This document shows, in pieces, positions 48,400 to 61,130 of a stretch of 64,000 nucleotides of DNA. A program made the position numbers and the translations under genes. The stretch comes from Parasponia andersonii (lineage: Eukaryota; Streptophyta; Magnoliopsida; Rosales; Cannabaceae). Below the pieces are notes generated by a model that made no database searches, was not told the DNA's origin, and saw nothing but the letters and a program-made list of their open reading frames with translations. Every line of letters begins with the position of its first letter. The first letter of the stretch is position 1. The DNA is taken from assembly GCA_002914805.1 (NCBI GenBank), contig JXTB01000142.1:428139-492138 (forward strand), in the 5' to 3' direction.

Positions 48400-49500
48400 C
48401 CTAAGCACCAGTCAGGTACCGAATCGCCTCGTCTAAATTTCACTAATCTGATCGAGGTAATGTAGCAAGCATTCACTCAGATAAGCAATCTAGACTATCA
48501 GCCTCCAGCTCTGAGAGAACATCAGTTGGATCAGTTTGATCATCTCCAACGGTTCATGCCTCTCCAACTAGGACAGCTTGATGGAAAGGCACTTTTGGGC
48601 CTTAGTACTCCAATTGAGTTTTTGGCTATATTTGTTGTTACCCGCTTGATGGGGAGTGCCATTCGTTAGTGGGAGACAGTAGAGAAAATGTAAGATATGG
48701 TAGGTCTAACTTGGGAGGATTTTGAACAGATTTTCAAGGCTTAGTATGCCAATGAGGATCGACAAGATGAAGTTATGGACCGGTTTGAGACTTTGATTCA
48801 GGGTAACACAATGGTAAATGAGTATCTGATAGAGTTCACTAAGTTAGCAAGTATTGCTCTTGGACCGAGTACGAGTAATAAGTACCGAGTTTCCAAGTTC
48901 AGGATTCGTCTAAATCGGAACATTTTCAACAAGATTAATACTCAAACTTTCTATACTCTTTCTGAGAATATAGTGGCTGCCCAGCCGACAGAGGCCATCG
49001 AAGAGAGATTGAATTCCCGGAGGAACTAGTAAAGAGAAAATGATAGGAAAGTCACCAAAAGGAACCAGAGCCAGTGGTTAGTCCAGGGTACTCTGAACAG
49101 TGAGAGCTCGAACAGTAGTGATTCTTCAGGGGGTGGCAGAGGCAGTTGGTATAGAGGATATTTGTTGGTGGCCAGTAGGGTCATCAAGAGAAAGAGTGTC
49201 CCAACTATTTGTAGAAATCTCCTCTTTATCAGGGAGGACCGTAGGGGAGCCAGTCAGGTTCTGTCTCTTATCAGAATACTCAAGCATGGCCGCAACAGTC
49301 ATAGGGTGTTTTGTAGATTTTTACTTCCCCTCAGCCTTATCAGCATCAGTAGTGTTCTCAAGGATTTACTCAGAGTTTTCCGACTCCTCAGACCTTAGGG
49401 AGTCAGGGTGGGCATGGATATAATAGAAGTGGTCTGGAATTCAGCAGCAGCCATCCTAGCTTGAGAAGAAGCAACAAGAGAAAAGGAAAGGTGACTGGCT
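48400..49500 (+). pseudogene. Degenerate gypsy gag
   Basis: The clearest open part, 48775-49029, reads MDRFETLIQGNTMVNEYLIE, FTKLASIALG and FRIRLNRNIFNKI, matching the retrotransposon gag domain (PF03732). The zinc-knuckle region near 49150-49205 is scrambled by frameshifts: only GHQEKECP survives in one frame. Several stops lie upstream. Confidence 0.7.
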
Positions 49501-50640
49501 AAGCCTATGCTTTAACTAGGACAGACAACACTCAGGATAGCACTGGCCGAAGTGTTATTGACGGTATAATCCTTCTTTCACACTCTTAGACACATGTTTT
49601 ATTTGATACTGGCACATTCCATTTATTCATATCTTTATTGTTTGCTCAATTATTGGGGTTAGAATTTTTTGATTTGGATTATGTATTGGCATTGGGTACA
49701 TTTATGGGAAGAGTAGCCGATGTGTATAGTGTGTGTAAGTCTTGTTGGGTTGTGGTTGGTGATAGGAAGCTTCTTGCTGATTGATTGTGTTGCTGTTGAG
49801 GCAGTATGACGTGATACTCGTTATGGATTGGTTGTCGAAGTATCTAACCGTTGTAGATTGTTATACAAAGCAGGTGACTCTTTTTTTTAGTGATGGACAT
49901 CCCATTGTCTATCAAGCTAGGGTGAGTCTGTTGAAGCCTAGTCCTATTCTAAAAGCATGTATGGGTGGAAGGAAGAAACTTATGTATTATGGGAACTTGT
50001 TCGCTATTGATGGTAAGGTGATGACAAATGATCAAGACCTATAGATTTTGGTGGTGAGTGAGTATTCAGAAGTGTTTTCTGAAGACTTACTGGGATTACC
50101 ACTAAATAGGGAGATCGAGTTCTACATTGAACTAGTTCTTAGAGCTCAGCCAGTTTCTATTCCAGTCTATCGCATGGCTCCTGCTGAGACGGAAGAATTG
50201 AGAAAATAGTTGGAAGACCTATTTTCCAAGGGCTTTATTCACAATAGCACTTCCCTTTGGGGTGCTCCCGTTTTATTTGCGACGAAAGCTGATGGTTCAT
50301 TGAGACTTTGTATGGACTACAACAGTTGAATCAGTTGACGATGAAGAACAAGTATCTTTTACTAAGGACAGACGAGTTATTTGATCAACTCGGTGGTTCG
50401 AGGATCTTCTCCAAGATCGATTTGAGATCCGATTATCATTAGTTGAAGATGAGGGAGGATGAAATACCTAAGACGACATTCAGAACTTGATATAGTCACT
50501 TTGAGTTCCTAGTGATGTCGTTTGGTTTGACGAATGCTCTTACAACCTTTTTAGATCTCATGAATCGGATCTTCAGGCCGTTTTTAGATCATTTGTGGTT
50601 ATGTTCATCAACTATATCCTGGTGTATTCCAAGACTCGGG
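49500..50640 (+). pseudogene. Degenerate gypsy protease and reverse transcriptase N-half
   Basis: The protease site reads VLFDTGTFHLFIS (about 49600), where the family has DTGAT/SHSFIS. LRQYDVILVMDWLSKYLTVV (about 49800) is the conserved post-protease segment. RT follows with [47 protein letters not shown] and MSFGLTNA. The catalytic F(I/V)DD is changed to FINY in [13 protein letters not shown] (about 50590), so the enzyme would be dead even with an intact frame. Stops interrupt it in at least three places. Confidence 0.8.
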
Positions 50641-51029
50641 TCAACTACATAGAAAGCAAACTTTTGATATACAAAATAATCAACTGCATAGAGAGTTACT
50701 CTTCTAAATTTAAAATATCTAATTTAGGCAAATGTGTGCTAGTCCGTAATGAAATAAATCATAAAGGGAAATGATCGGATAGGATTGAGAAAAATAAAAA
50801 ATTGAATCTTCCCAATTTAATTAATTACGTAAAGGTTACTCCAAAATTCGTGCGACATATAAGTATGTAAACACATTAAAAAAAATAGAAAAAAAAAAAA
50901 GCAATTTCCTACCTCTAGATGACCTCTTATAGCTATCAAATCACCCCTGCAAAATAAATAAATAAATAAATAAAAGATAAAATTGAATAAAATAAAATCT
51001 TTTAGACCAACAGGCTAAGATATGTTGGA
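50641..51029. other. AT-rich DNA, no gene
   Basis: Contains a short (AAAT)n run at about 50957-50975. Nothing else recognised. Confidence 0.4.
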
Positions 51030-51530
51030 TTGCACAATCCAAACATGTACCTCTTGTATGATCCTGCATAACACCATCAACTCCTATATAATCAGGATCC
51101 TTTCATACGACAACATCCTAGTTCATTTTTCACCATTAATCAGGGAGGATGCTAATGATTCCAGGATGTATTAGACACACAGTTTTTCTATGTTGACAAA
51201 CTTTAAATCTAAATGATTTTGGAAATAATCAAAGAAGTCCAAAATGTTTCAAGCATCTCCTCCATGCCTCACCAAGTTCCTCTGGTTCCAAATACTCCAA
51301 AGAATAGTATTGGAAATCTCAAATATATTCCCTGATAAATCCAAAACATCTATGAGAGAATATTAACTATTTGGGCATTGAGAAATTTCCTTAAGCTAAA
51401 AGTCAGAGACTTGCTATTGTCAAGAGTTTGTCTATGAACACAACGAAAGAAACAGTACTGCACCAAGGTCTCACTATCCTCACCATAAGTACACCACATA
51501 TCAGCTCAGTTTGTAACCTTCTTACATGGT
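51030..51530 (-). pseudogene. LINE-type 3' coding remnant
   Basis: Minus-strand text contains YGEDSETLVQYCFFRCVHRQ, where LINEs have the zinc-binding HLFFxCxxxxxxW region. After that come NTILWSIWNQRNLVRHGG and DFFDYFQNHLDLKF, the pattern of the RT zinc-binding / RNase H tail of plant LINEs. Stops are frequent and no upstream RT core is present. Confidence 0.45.
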
Positions 51531-51910
51531 TGTACTAATAATATATATTCTAGTAATAATTAAGTAGGGAAAGAATATAGTCATGTATATATATATATAT
51601 TTGAAAACTGAGTTTGGTTAATTAGTAGAACCTGAGAAAAATAAACCTTAATTAAGTGTACGTAGAGGTGCTGAATGTGAGAGATCCTAACCGTAGGGTC
51701 TGCTTGTACAAGATTTACTGGATAATTATTTTTTTGTCTTGATATCTTGTTTCATTAAGATGAAAAGAAATGCTTGATTTTAGAAGTTTCATAATATGCA
51801 TTTGTAAATTAACTAACATAATTTTTTGTCAACAAATATAATAGTCTTTTAGTTTATTTGAATATTCATTTAGTTTAAAACCTCATATGCGCCCTACATT
51901 TATTTATTTT

Positions 51911-52410
51911 TGTTGAAACAGAGCACACAGAAAAACTGGGCAGAAAACAAAAAATGCAGAAAACTCAAGAACAAGAAACACCACAATTTATAGTGGCTCG
52001 GACTCAAAGATTGAATCCTACATCCACTTCGGACAACTACCAAGGAATTCACTATGAATTAAAATAGAGTTACATACTCAAGCACTTATCAATCTTGGCC
52101 CTCTAACTCTCTGATTACAGATTCTCCTAGTTTTCAGAAGATGAACCTCTCAGAGCTCACAACCCAATAAACCCCTATTACACCCTTCACTTTCCCTTCA
52201 CTTTTTTCTCATATGATGACAAGTAATTAGTTTAATACTGAAGTAACAGTATTTATAATATAGGTTAACAGCCTCTAAGAACCGCTTCTTGAGTTAACAA
52301 ACTTCTAACTAAGTCTTATCTAATCAGAACCAGCTTAGAGATCAGTTAGTTAATTCTAACTAACTTTGCTGACCTGTTAAATATCTAATACTTGGAATAA
52401 CTACTTGACA
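51911..52410 (-). repeat. 3' LTR of the Copia element
   Basis: Begins TGTTGAAACAGAGCACAC and ends CTACTTGACA on +, 500 bp. On the element strand GGCGGAGATT (polypurine tract) precedes the TGTCAAGTAG start. The left flank is T-rich and no target duplication can be tested without the other end. Confidence 0.75.
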
Positions 52411-52429
52411 AATCTCCGCCTTGTTCCAG

Positions 52430-55400
52430 TATTGGTTATGAATTCCCTTAAGCAGCTCTTCTCCTTCAGGTCCTAAATCTCCTCCAACTGAACTAAGATC
52501 CAACAGTGCCTCAACTTAGTCAACGGTACCACTTTAGTAGCCATTCTGCAGGGGATTGTTCTCTGCAGCAATCTTTTCCAATTTCATAACACCAGACTCT
52601 ACCACTTCTTTGATGAATTGGTATCTAACATCAACATGTTTTGTCATCTCATGAAAAATTGGATTCAAACATAGCTAAATAGCACTTTGGCTATCTGAGA
52701 ATAATGTTACTCCATCATTTAAGACCTCGAGTTCTTCAAGCAACCCTTTAAGCCACAAAGCTTCTTTCATAGCTTTTGTAGCAGCTGTATACTCAGATTT
52801 AGTTGTTGGCAAAGCTACATTTGAATGTAGATGTGACTTCCAGCTCAATGATCCTCTACTGATAGTAAAAATGTACCCAATAGTTGACCTCCTCTTATCC
52901 AAGTCACCTGCATAATCAGAATCCACGTAGCCCACAATGCTAGCACTAGCTTTATTCATCTCAAATTTCAATCCCACATTCAAGGAACCTTTTATATACC
53001 TCAACAACCATTTAACATAATTCCAGTGTTCCCTTCTAGGATTTCCCATGAATCTACTCAGCACACTTATAGCATGTGCTATGTCTGGTCTAGAACAGAC
53101 TATAGCATACATTAGGGAACAAATGGCATTTGCATATGGTACTAATGCCATATCTTTCTTTTGCTCATCTGTAGTAGGACTCTGTGATGAGGATAATCTG
53201 AAATGACTAGCCAATGGAACACTCACAACTCTAGCACTTTCCATTGAAAATCTTTTCAATACCTTTTCAAGGTAGCCTTTTTGAGACAAAAACAATTTAT
53301 GTTCCTGTCTATTCCTTATAATCTCCATACCTAGGATTTTCTTAGCACATCTTAGATCCTTCATATCAAATTCAGCTTTCAGCATACCTTTGAGTTCTTT
53401 ATTTTGTTGCTTATTCTTACAAGCAATAAGCATATCATCTACATATTTCAGTAGAAATATAATTAAACCATCTGCAAGATGTTTAAAGTAAAAACAACCA
53501 TCATGGTTGCTTCTTTTGAACCCAACTTTCAGGATAAATGTGTCAAACTTTTTATGCTATTGCCTTGGTGACTGCTTAAGTCCATAAAGGATTTTTTCAA
53601 CAAGCACACCATTTCTTCTTTTCTTGGTTCCTCAAATCCCTCTGGTTGTGACATAAAAATCCTTTTCTTCTAAATTACCACGAAGAAAGGTTGTCTTCAC
53701 ATCAAGTTATTCTAGTTCCCAATCATGTTGAGCAACTAAGGACATTAAAATCCGAATTGAAGTGTGTTTCACCACAAGAGAGAAAACCTCAGTATAATCT
53801 ATTCCTTTCCTTTGTGTGTAACCTTTAGCTACTGGTTCAATCTTAGTAGCTCCTTCCTTTCTTTTTAAATATCCACTTGCAGCTAACAACTTTCTGTTAG
53901 GTTCTTTCTTTATTAACACCCAAGTTTGGTTTTTTTGCAGTGATTCAAACTCTCCAGCCATATCTTTCAACCATTTTCCAGAATTTTTACAATTTATTGC
54001 TTCAGTATAAGTGATTAGCTCACTTTCTTCACACTCTATTGCTGAAACCAATGTGTATGCTATTAGATTAGCATATCCAAGTCTTTCAGGTGGCTTGATC
54101 ACTCTCTTGGCTTTATCTCTTGATAATTGATAGTCAGAAGTAGTTTCAGGAATATGTTTCCTTCTATCTTCTCTTGTACTTGGTAATTCTTGGTCTGTTT
54201 CTTCTATTCCTTGGTCATCAATATTCACTGTACCAGAACTTTCAGTATTGTCTGATATGGTGTTCTCCACCTCAAACTCAAAATAATCTTTGTTTGATGT
54301 TTCTTCAATTGTTTTGCTGCTTTCAGTAGCTTGTCCAGCACTTGCACTGTTAGTTCTTGCAGAAAACATTTTATTTTCATTGAAAATTACATCTCGACTT
54401 ATGATTATTTTAACACCTGGTGAGTCCTTGATCCACAGTCTATAACCTTTAACTCCTTCAGGATATCCTAAGATTACACACTTAACAGACCTAGGTTCTA
54501 ACTTACCATCATTTTGATGGGCATAAGCTAAACATCCAAATACTCTTAGATAGCTATAGTTAGCAGGTTTTCCTGTCCATAATTCTTCAAGAGTCTTAAA
54601 ATCAATTGGACTAGATTGTATTCTATTAACCAAATAATAAGCTGTCATAACAACTTTACCCCCAAAATATTTAGATAAACCTGAACTATAAAGCGTACAT
54701 CTAACTCTATCAAGGAGAGTTCTATTCATTCTTTCTCCTAACCTGTTTTGTTGTAGGGTTTTTCTAACTGTTCTATGCCTTAAAATGCCATTATTCTTAT
54801 AGAATAAGCCTATTTCTTCGTTGTACTACTCAAGCCCATTTTCTGTCCTTAGAACTTTAAGTTTCTTATCAATTTGATTTTCAACTAAGGATTTCCAGTG
54901 TTTGATTTTAGTCAAAACAGTTTATTCATCTTTAGTTTTTAACAAATATGACCTAACTTTTCCAGAATAATCATCTACTAAAGAAAGAAAGTACCTGCTG
55001 TCTCCATGGGATGATACTCTTGTAGGTCCCTATAAATCAGAATGCACGTACTCAAGGATTTAACTTGATTTGTGTGTTGCAACTTTGAAGGTCAGCCTAT
55101 GTTGTTTGCTCAAGATATAATGTTCGCAGAATTCAACCTTGCTAATGCCATCACTACCGAGCAACCCCTGTTTGTGAAGGTCTTTCAACCCTCTGTCACT
55201 GAGATGACCTATCCTTCTATGCCACAATAGTGTCACGTCACTTTCTGATCTTTCAGCCATAAAAGTTGACCTTTTTGTATTATTACCATGGAGTATATAT
55301 AATCCATGCTTCTTTGTTCCCTTCATAAGTGTTGAGGGTCCTTTTTGTAACTTTCAGAGCACCATTTTCAGCTTTGAAGGTATATCCAGATTCATCTAAT

Positions 55401-55830
55401 GTTCCCAAAGAGATTTAATTTCTCTTCAAATCTAGTACGTGTCTAGCTTCTCTTTATATTCATAGTACTATTTCCGGTAACATCACAGGATATGTTATTT
55501 CCCATTAGCACCTTCCCTCTATTGACTTCTTGATATTGATTAAACCAGTCTCTTTTCGGGCACATGTGAAAAATACATCTAGAATCAAGAGCCCACTCAT
55601 CTGAATTTTGATTCATTGTGATAGTAAGAACTTCATCACTATCATATACTTTATCAACAACTGCTGCATCTCCTTGAAGCTTTTCAGCGTCTTCAGTCTT
55701 TCTCTCTGGACATAATCTTCTTATATACCCAAATTTGTTTAACATTCTTGTAGTCCTTCTTGCCTTTAAACTTGGACCTTGACTGAGATTTATTCCTTTT
55801 CCCATTGATATCTCTTTTCTGAGGCCTTCC
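52430..55830 (-). pseudogene. Degenerate Copia pol
   Basis: Protease: WALDSRCIFHMCP (about 55590), with Gly of the D-S-G site replaced by Arg through a GGA-to-AGA change. GAG-pre-integrase and zinc site: 55060-55326, with LWHRRIGHLSDRGLKDL and CEHYILSKQHRL, where the second Cys is Tyr. Integrase C-part, linker and RT N-part: the 340-codon frame 53707-54729, with AYYLVNRIQSSPI, VFGCLAYAHQ and GYTQRKGIDYTEVFSLVV. RT C-part and RNase H: the 252-codon frame 52675-53433, preceded by an intact KYVDDMLIACK and containing GYVDSDYAGD. A TAG stops the RNase H frame at 52675 but coding text continues (FHEMTKHVDVRYQFIKE). Confidence 0.85.
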
Positions 55831-56472
55831 TCGAACACTCAAACCTTCCCCATTACTGATCTTTTCAGTACTTCTCATATCCAACAATTTAGAATTTAAG
55901 GTATTTTGTATATCGTCAACCGATATAGATGTTCTTCCATATTTAAGAGTTTCTTTAAGGTGTTTCGACGACTTAGGTAGAGAGTTCAGTAAGATCACAA
56001 CTTTATCTTCTTCCTCCATTTTTATTTCCAAGCTTTCAAGATCTAATACCAGCTAATTAAAATCATCAAGACTATCTTCTATGGACTTTGTTTCATCCAT
56101 CTTAAACCCATAAAAGTTTTCTTTTAGATAGATTCGATTAGGCAAACCCTTGGTTCTGTAAAGTTCTTCAAGTTTATTACAAATTCAAGAAACAGTTTTT
56201 TCATAGGAAACTTTTCTAAGAACTTGATCAGATAGACTTAATATGATTGCACTATAAGCTTTAGGTGATAACTCTTCGATTTTCCTCTTCATCTTTATCA
56301 GTTGTTCCTTGTCTATCACTGGCAAATCTCTTTTGCTAAGCAGAGCTTTTTCGAGTCCATGTTGTACTAACATAGTCTCCATCTTCATCTTCCACAATCC
56401 GAAGTCATTATCCATAAGATGAAAAATAGAAACTAGAAGGAAAAAGATGATAAATTTACAACTAATACCCAT
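55693..56472 (-). pseudogene. Degenerate Copia gag
   Basis: The frames 56185-56472 and 55693-56031 join to MDNDFGLWKMKMETMLVQHG, YRTKGLPNRIYLKENFYGFK and VVILLNSLPKSSKHLKETLK, the typical gag of Tork-like plant Copia elements. It ends in a Lys/Arg-rich tail (RNKSQSRSKFKGKKDYK). A single stop near 56183 and another near 56052 separate the pieces. The usual zinc knuckle at the C-terminus is not recognisable. Confidence 0.75.
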
Positions 56473-56480
56473 TTTTGTGC

Positions 56481-57694
56481 TTCGTATTTCACAGGTATCA
56501 GTTTTTAAATTTTATTTCAAAAATACCCATATTATGGTGTACATTTCACGCATAAAATGTGCAATATATATTTGTAATGCAAATTTTTATATACGATTAC
56601 ATTTATTATGTAAATTTATTCTTGTTGTATATATTTTGAAATATATACTGATTTCTAAGTATAATTTTTGTTTATGGTATACATTTTATGTATAAAATAT
56701 TTGTCATTTATAATTTTTCGAAAAGGGTGTAAAAATGAATATTTATGAAATAAATAGATTACATATATTCATAAAAATGTGCTTAATAAATCTGTTATTT
56801 ATGAATTTTTCCAAAAAAGATAGTTTGTAGGGAAGTAGCCATGAAAAAGTTTTAGTAACAAGTATATAACATATTATGATTAAGTGGTTATAATGTTTTC
56901 AGAAAATTTTTAATCATGTATTTTGAGGCTTATTTATGCTCTATAAAGTGCTCTAGAAAAATATTCTTTCCAACATTTTTGACCTTTTAATAGTCCACCC
57001 AAACTTAAGGTTTTAAACACACTTAAATGATAGTAAATAGAAACTAGGTCTTGGCTATTATTATTCAAAAAAAAAAAAGAAAAGGAGCTTGGATTAATTG
57101 ATCCATTGTATGTTATATCCAGTTCACAGAACTTTGTTAAATTTAACTATGAAGGGTCTCCTTACAGATGCATAGAGACACTCATGACAATATATATAAA
57201 ACATGAAAAAAAAAAAATAAAACAATTTGGCCTTTTCACATAACATCATTACACTTTGATTCGACTACTAAGAGAGAAAATTTGCTACAAATATATGATA
57301 GAGTCATCCATCAAGAATTTCCCTGGAGCATTTATTGGAAGCAAAATATCTAAATCTCTTGTGACATACATCAAGAAAAATGTCCACTTTTATCGTCAAA
57401 CTGGTTTGAGAATAGATGGGAAGATTTAGTAGTTTTGAAATTTAATAGGTATTTATCTATCAATAATTGATACATGACATATTTAGGCTTCCATCGATAA
57501 AAGATATTCAAATTTATTTAAAAAATAATAGAAATATTTTTCAAAAACATATTTGGTAAAATTACTTTTATTTCTTTATTTTTCTTGAATTTTTTTTAAA
57601 AAAAATTTTAATTTTGAAAACATAAAAGATTCGTTTAAAAAAAAAAGCTTTTACTTTCAAAAATTATTTAAACAGTTTTTACAATATACTCTTA
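56481..57694. other. AT-rich DNA, no gene
   Basis: Strongly AT-rich with poly-A runs. The 82-codon frame at 56447-56695 is low in complexity and without a domain. Confidence 0.4.
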
Positions 57695-58180
57695 AATTCA
57701 TTTTTTTCTCCCTCCTCACTCTCTCTCCTTTTATTTTCTCTCTTCACTTATTCTATTTTCATTTTCTCCCTCTCTCTTTCTCTTTTTCTACACTCTATCT
57801 ATATTTTTTCTCTCCCCGTGCTTTCTATTTTTATACTCTGTTTACACTTTTTCTCTCATCATACTCTTTACTCTTTCTCTTTTCTCATACTATCTCTTAA
57901 CTTTCTCTTTCTCTCTCTTATACTCTCTTCACTTTCTCTCTACTGACTCTCTATCTCGTAACTCTCTCTCTCTCATATTTTCTCTTTCTTCGTGTGTACT
58001 CTCTCTCTCTCTCATAATTTTCTCTTTTTACATTTTCTCTTCTCATCTTTTCTTCATACTCTCTCTCTCTCTATAATCTCTCACTCCTGTTACACTCTCT
58101 ACAGCTTCTCTCTCTTGATTTTTTTTGTACCTTTTCTCTGATCCTCATACTCTATATACACTTTCTTTCTCCTCACAATC
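57695..58180 (+). repeat. Long polypyrimidine (CT-rich) tract
   Basis: About 480 bp dominated by CTCTCT, TTTCTC and ACTCT words on +, with few purines. This is a degenerate pyrimidine minisatellite rather than a pure microsatellite. A similar tract follows at 58695-59072. Confidence 0.8.
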
Positions 58181-58386
58181 AGATTTTATTATTTCTTAAG
58201 TGGACTTACATATAAAATAGGATTATATGTTATATGGCCTCTATAAATGAATAAACTGAATTAGTGATCTACTTAGTAGGCTGAGATTTTATTATTTCTT
58301 TAGTGGACTTACATATAAAATAGGATTATATGTTATATGGCCTCTCTAAATGAATGAACTGAATTAGTGATCTACTTAGTAGGCTT
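58181..58386. repeat. 103-bp two-copy tandem repeat
   Basis: AGATTTTATTATTTCTTAAG at 58181 recurs at 58284 with one change, and the units stay nearly identical to ATCTACTTAGTAGGCT. The few differences suggest a recent duplication. Confidence 0.85.
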
Positions 58387-58694
58387 TAGAGATAAGTATA
58401 TAGGTATGAGTTTTATAATGTGCAGAGAGCTAACACTAGTCAAATCGACTGATAGAGCTGTCGACCTAGTATATAAGGATGGCTACAAGATTATGGTCTT
58501 TAAGTCAAATCATTCTACAGTTTTTGCTCTTTATCATCTTAGAGAGAAAGCCCATTGAATGATACTAAAGGATTTAACTGTAAAAGGCTACTATCCCTCT
58601 TGATTACATTACTATGAATCAAAGAATTTGCTTTCACTCTCAACAATTTATTCATAATAATTTGAAATAATGATCCTAAGATTGTATCTAGTTA
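58387..58694. other. Unassigned spacer with a 63-codon frame
   Basis: The frame 58367-58558 (contains RELTLVKSTDRAVDLVYKDG) begins in the tandem repeat and shows no recognised domain. Its composition is less biased than its neighbours, so a gene fragment is possible but unsupported. Confidence 0.25.
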
Positions 58695-59072
58695 TTTAAT
58701 TATGTCTTTTACTCACTCTCTATGCTTTCTCTTCCCTTACACTCTCTTTGCTTTCTTGCTTTTCATTTTATTTCTTCAATCTCTTTCTCTTTATTTTCTC
58801 TCTCTTTACTTTTTTTTTCTTTACTTTCCCTTCACTCACCCTATCTCTTTACTTTCTTTCTTCTTACTCTTTCTTAACTCTTTTTCTCTTCACTTTTTCA
58901 CTTTATATGCGAACTATACTTTCTCTCTTCTTACTCTCTTGTTCTATATTTTATATCCTATTACTTTCTCTCTCCTCACCCTCTTTCATCATGTTCATAC
59001 TCTCTCTTCAAATTCTCTCCCTCCTAATACTCTATCTTTACTTTCTTTTTCTTCACACTCTTTTTTTTTTAA
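58695..59072 (+). repeat. Second polypyrimidine tract
   Basis: About 375 bp of CT-rich sequence like that at 57695-58180. The 127- and 136-codon frames here are Leu/Ser/Phe-rich translations of the tract. Confidence 0.8.
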
Positions 59073-59073
59073 T

Positions 59074-59239
59074 GGGGAATGTTAAATGTATTCTCTTTTA
59101 TACTCTCGAGTTTTACTATTTGACATGTGAATTCTACTATGATTTATCATATTATTAAAATGTGAAACTGGATAATGGAATTTACATATTAAACACTTAA
59201 TCGAGAGAGTTTAAAAATATGGTGGATTTAACATTCCTC
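59074..59239. mobile_element. Small MITE with terminal inverted repeat
   Basis: The left end GGGGAATGTTAAATGTA and the right end TGGATTTAACATTCCTC are inverse with few mismatches. The similarity extends inward to TACTCTCGA / TCGAGAGAG. 166 bp, no coding capacity. Flanks are T-rich, so the target duplication and superfamily cannot be fixed. Confidence 0.55.
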
Positions 59240-61091
59240 TTTTGTAAAGGGGTCTTCTAACATTACGTTTTATATTCACTTCTCAAAGTAAAAAATAATA
59301 GTTATCAAACATGTTTTAATTTTTTTTTTCAAATAAAAAATGTAGTCAACTAAAATCTTTTGTTTTTAAAACTAAAAAACAAAAAATTAGAAAAAATACT
59401 TTTGTTATTCTATTTAAAAAAAATAAGAGAAAAAATGCATATTAAAAAAAAGTACCGTGCAATGGGCCCTCAATAATATGGTTTTCGAAGATTTTCTAGA
59501 AAAGGTTTTGATCCTATTTTCCACTGCCAAAATCTATTGTAAATTAATTTTACAAGTTTTCAAACATTTTATTCCATGCTTTGTAGCAAACAAATTTCCT
59601 AAAAGTGGTGAATTTGCATGTTTTCCCTCGGAGAAAGGGACATTATTTTTATTCTTTAAAAAAAATTGAAATTCTCAACTGAGGTTATATTTTTTCTTTC
59701 ATTCTTTAGAAAAATAGATTATTTTAGAAAATCCCCTAATTTATCTGTCCAATTTTTGAAACTGGAAGTTCTAAGCTTGGAGGGTGGGTTGGCAATAAGT
59801 GCTTTTCAAATGGTTTGAGTATGAAATTAAACTAATCATGACCGAATGTCAATATATAATAGCTTTCACATTTTGTTTTCTTTTATTTAATATTTTTCTT
59901 AGTTCTATTATCTGTTTAAGAAAATAATCACAAGGAATCATGCGAAGAGGTTGGTGGGCTTGTGGTTGTAGGTCATTACCTTGCACTAAGGTCGCATCGA
60001 TTTTACTCAAACTAAATATGTTTGTATTTTTATTTTCTCCTTTTGAACTAGCATAGAAAAAGGTATATTATCTTCGAACCTTTTTTTTCCCGCCTTCTTA
60101 AATATTAGGTAAATTAGGTAGGACCAAACTCCCATGAAAACCATGTTTTGTCTCTTTATTTTCTTTTTTGACTTGAGGTCTACTACTTGTTAAGCAAACA
60201 GAGCTCATTCTATTAATTATCAATGATCACGATTGATATGATTAAATTCTCTCTATAGGCAATGCTGAGATTACACACCAAACCCAGTAAAATCTTGACC
60301 ACCAATGAGATATAAGTAGGTTCCACATTTGTGTGAAGTCCCAGCTCTTAAATAAAAAGAAAATACCAAATAAAAAAAAGGAAAATATTAAAGATTTTGT
60401 TTGAAAAGAGTTGTGAAATTCTGTGAAAATTGTAAATGACTAGTTAACAAGAAAAAAGAGTAATATTATGGGGCATCTAAGCTATCCACCACTACACGAG
60501 ATGTCAATTGTTTTACTCAAAAATAGAATTGTACTTCACGTGCGATTGTTTGTGTGACCTAATGTATTAATTATAACCACAAAATAAAAATATAGTGTTG
60601 GGCATCTAAACATTACTCAAGAAAATGATACCTCTTAAAGCTAATATTTTCAATAAATTTTCACAGAAAAACAAAAATTTGTACTACAAATAGATAAACA
60701 TATAAATGAATAGGAAAGGCAAACACTTTTCCGGTGTCTATTTCCTTCATAGCTCATTACAAATTAGTAAACATAGTCTTGAAAGATTCTAAATATAGAG
60801 ATATAATATTGTACTATCTAAAACTTAGAATTTATTATGCAAATTGTCCATTCTTGATAGTATTTTTTTTTTCATTTAACCATATTTACAATATATTTTT
60901 ACACTCATTGATCTACTAATGCTCTCATGGTGATAACCCCAATACTAGTAAATATTATCAATACTAATCTTTTATCGTATATATAAAATTATTTAAATAT
61001 CTTATGCTCTAATAAACCCCAGAACACCTTATAATAAAAACAACTCGACAACACTAAATTATGTTCAATTTTATGTTCGACTATATGCTTA

Positions 61092-61130
<39 letters not shown>

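Larger units (their letters stand above)
46424..50640 (+). mobile_element. 5' part of a Tekay/Del-type gypsy element
   Basis: LTR, primer site, gag, protease and the first half of reverse transcriptase follow in order on +. The element stops abruptly in RT at about 50640. RNase H, integrase and 3' LTR are missing. All frames are interrupted. Confidence 0.8.
51911..56480 (-). mobile_element. Copia retrotransposon lacking its 5' LTR
   Basis: On the minus strand: gag (about 56440-55700), protease, integrase, RT and RNase H, then polypurine tract and 3' LTR. The sequence right of 56480 does not match the LTR and carries no primer site, so the 5' end is truncated. It is a different family from the intron-8 Copia: the gag start, linker and LTR are unlike. 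Confidence 0.85.

Noticed and set aside
58702-59158. 127- and 136-codon frames on +
   Set aside because: Both translate a pyrimidine-rich tract and give Leu/Ser/Phe low-complexity text in two frames at once. No domain.
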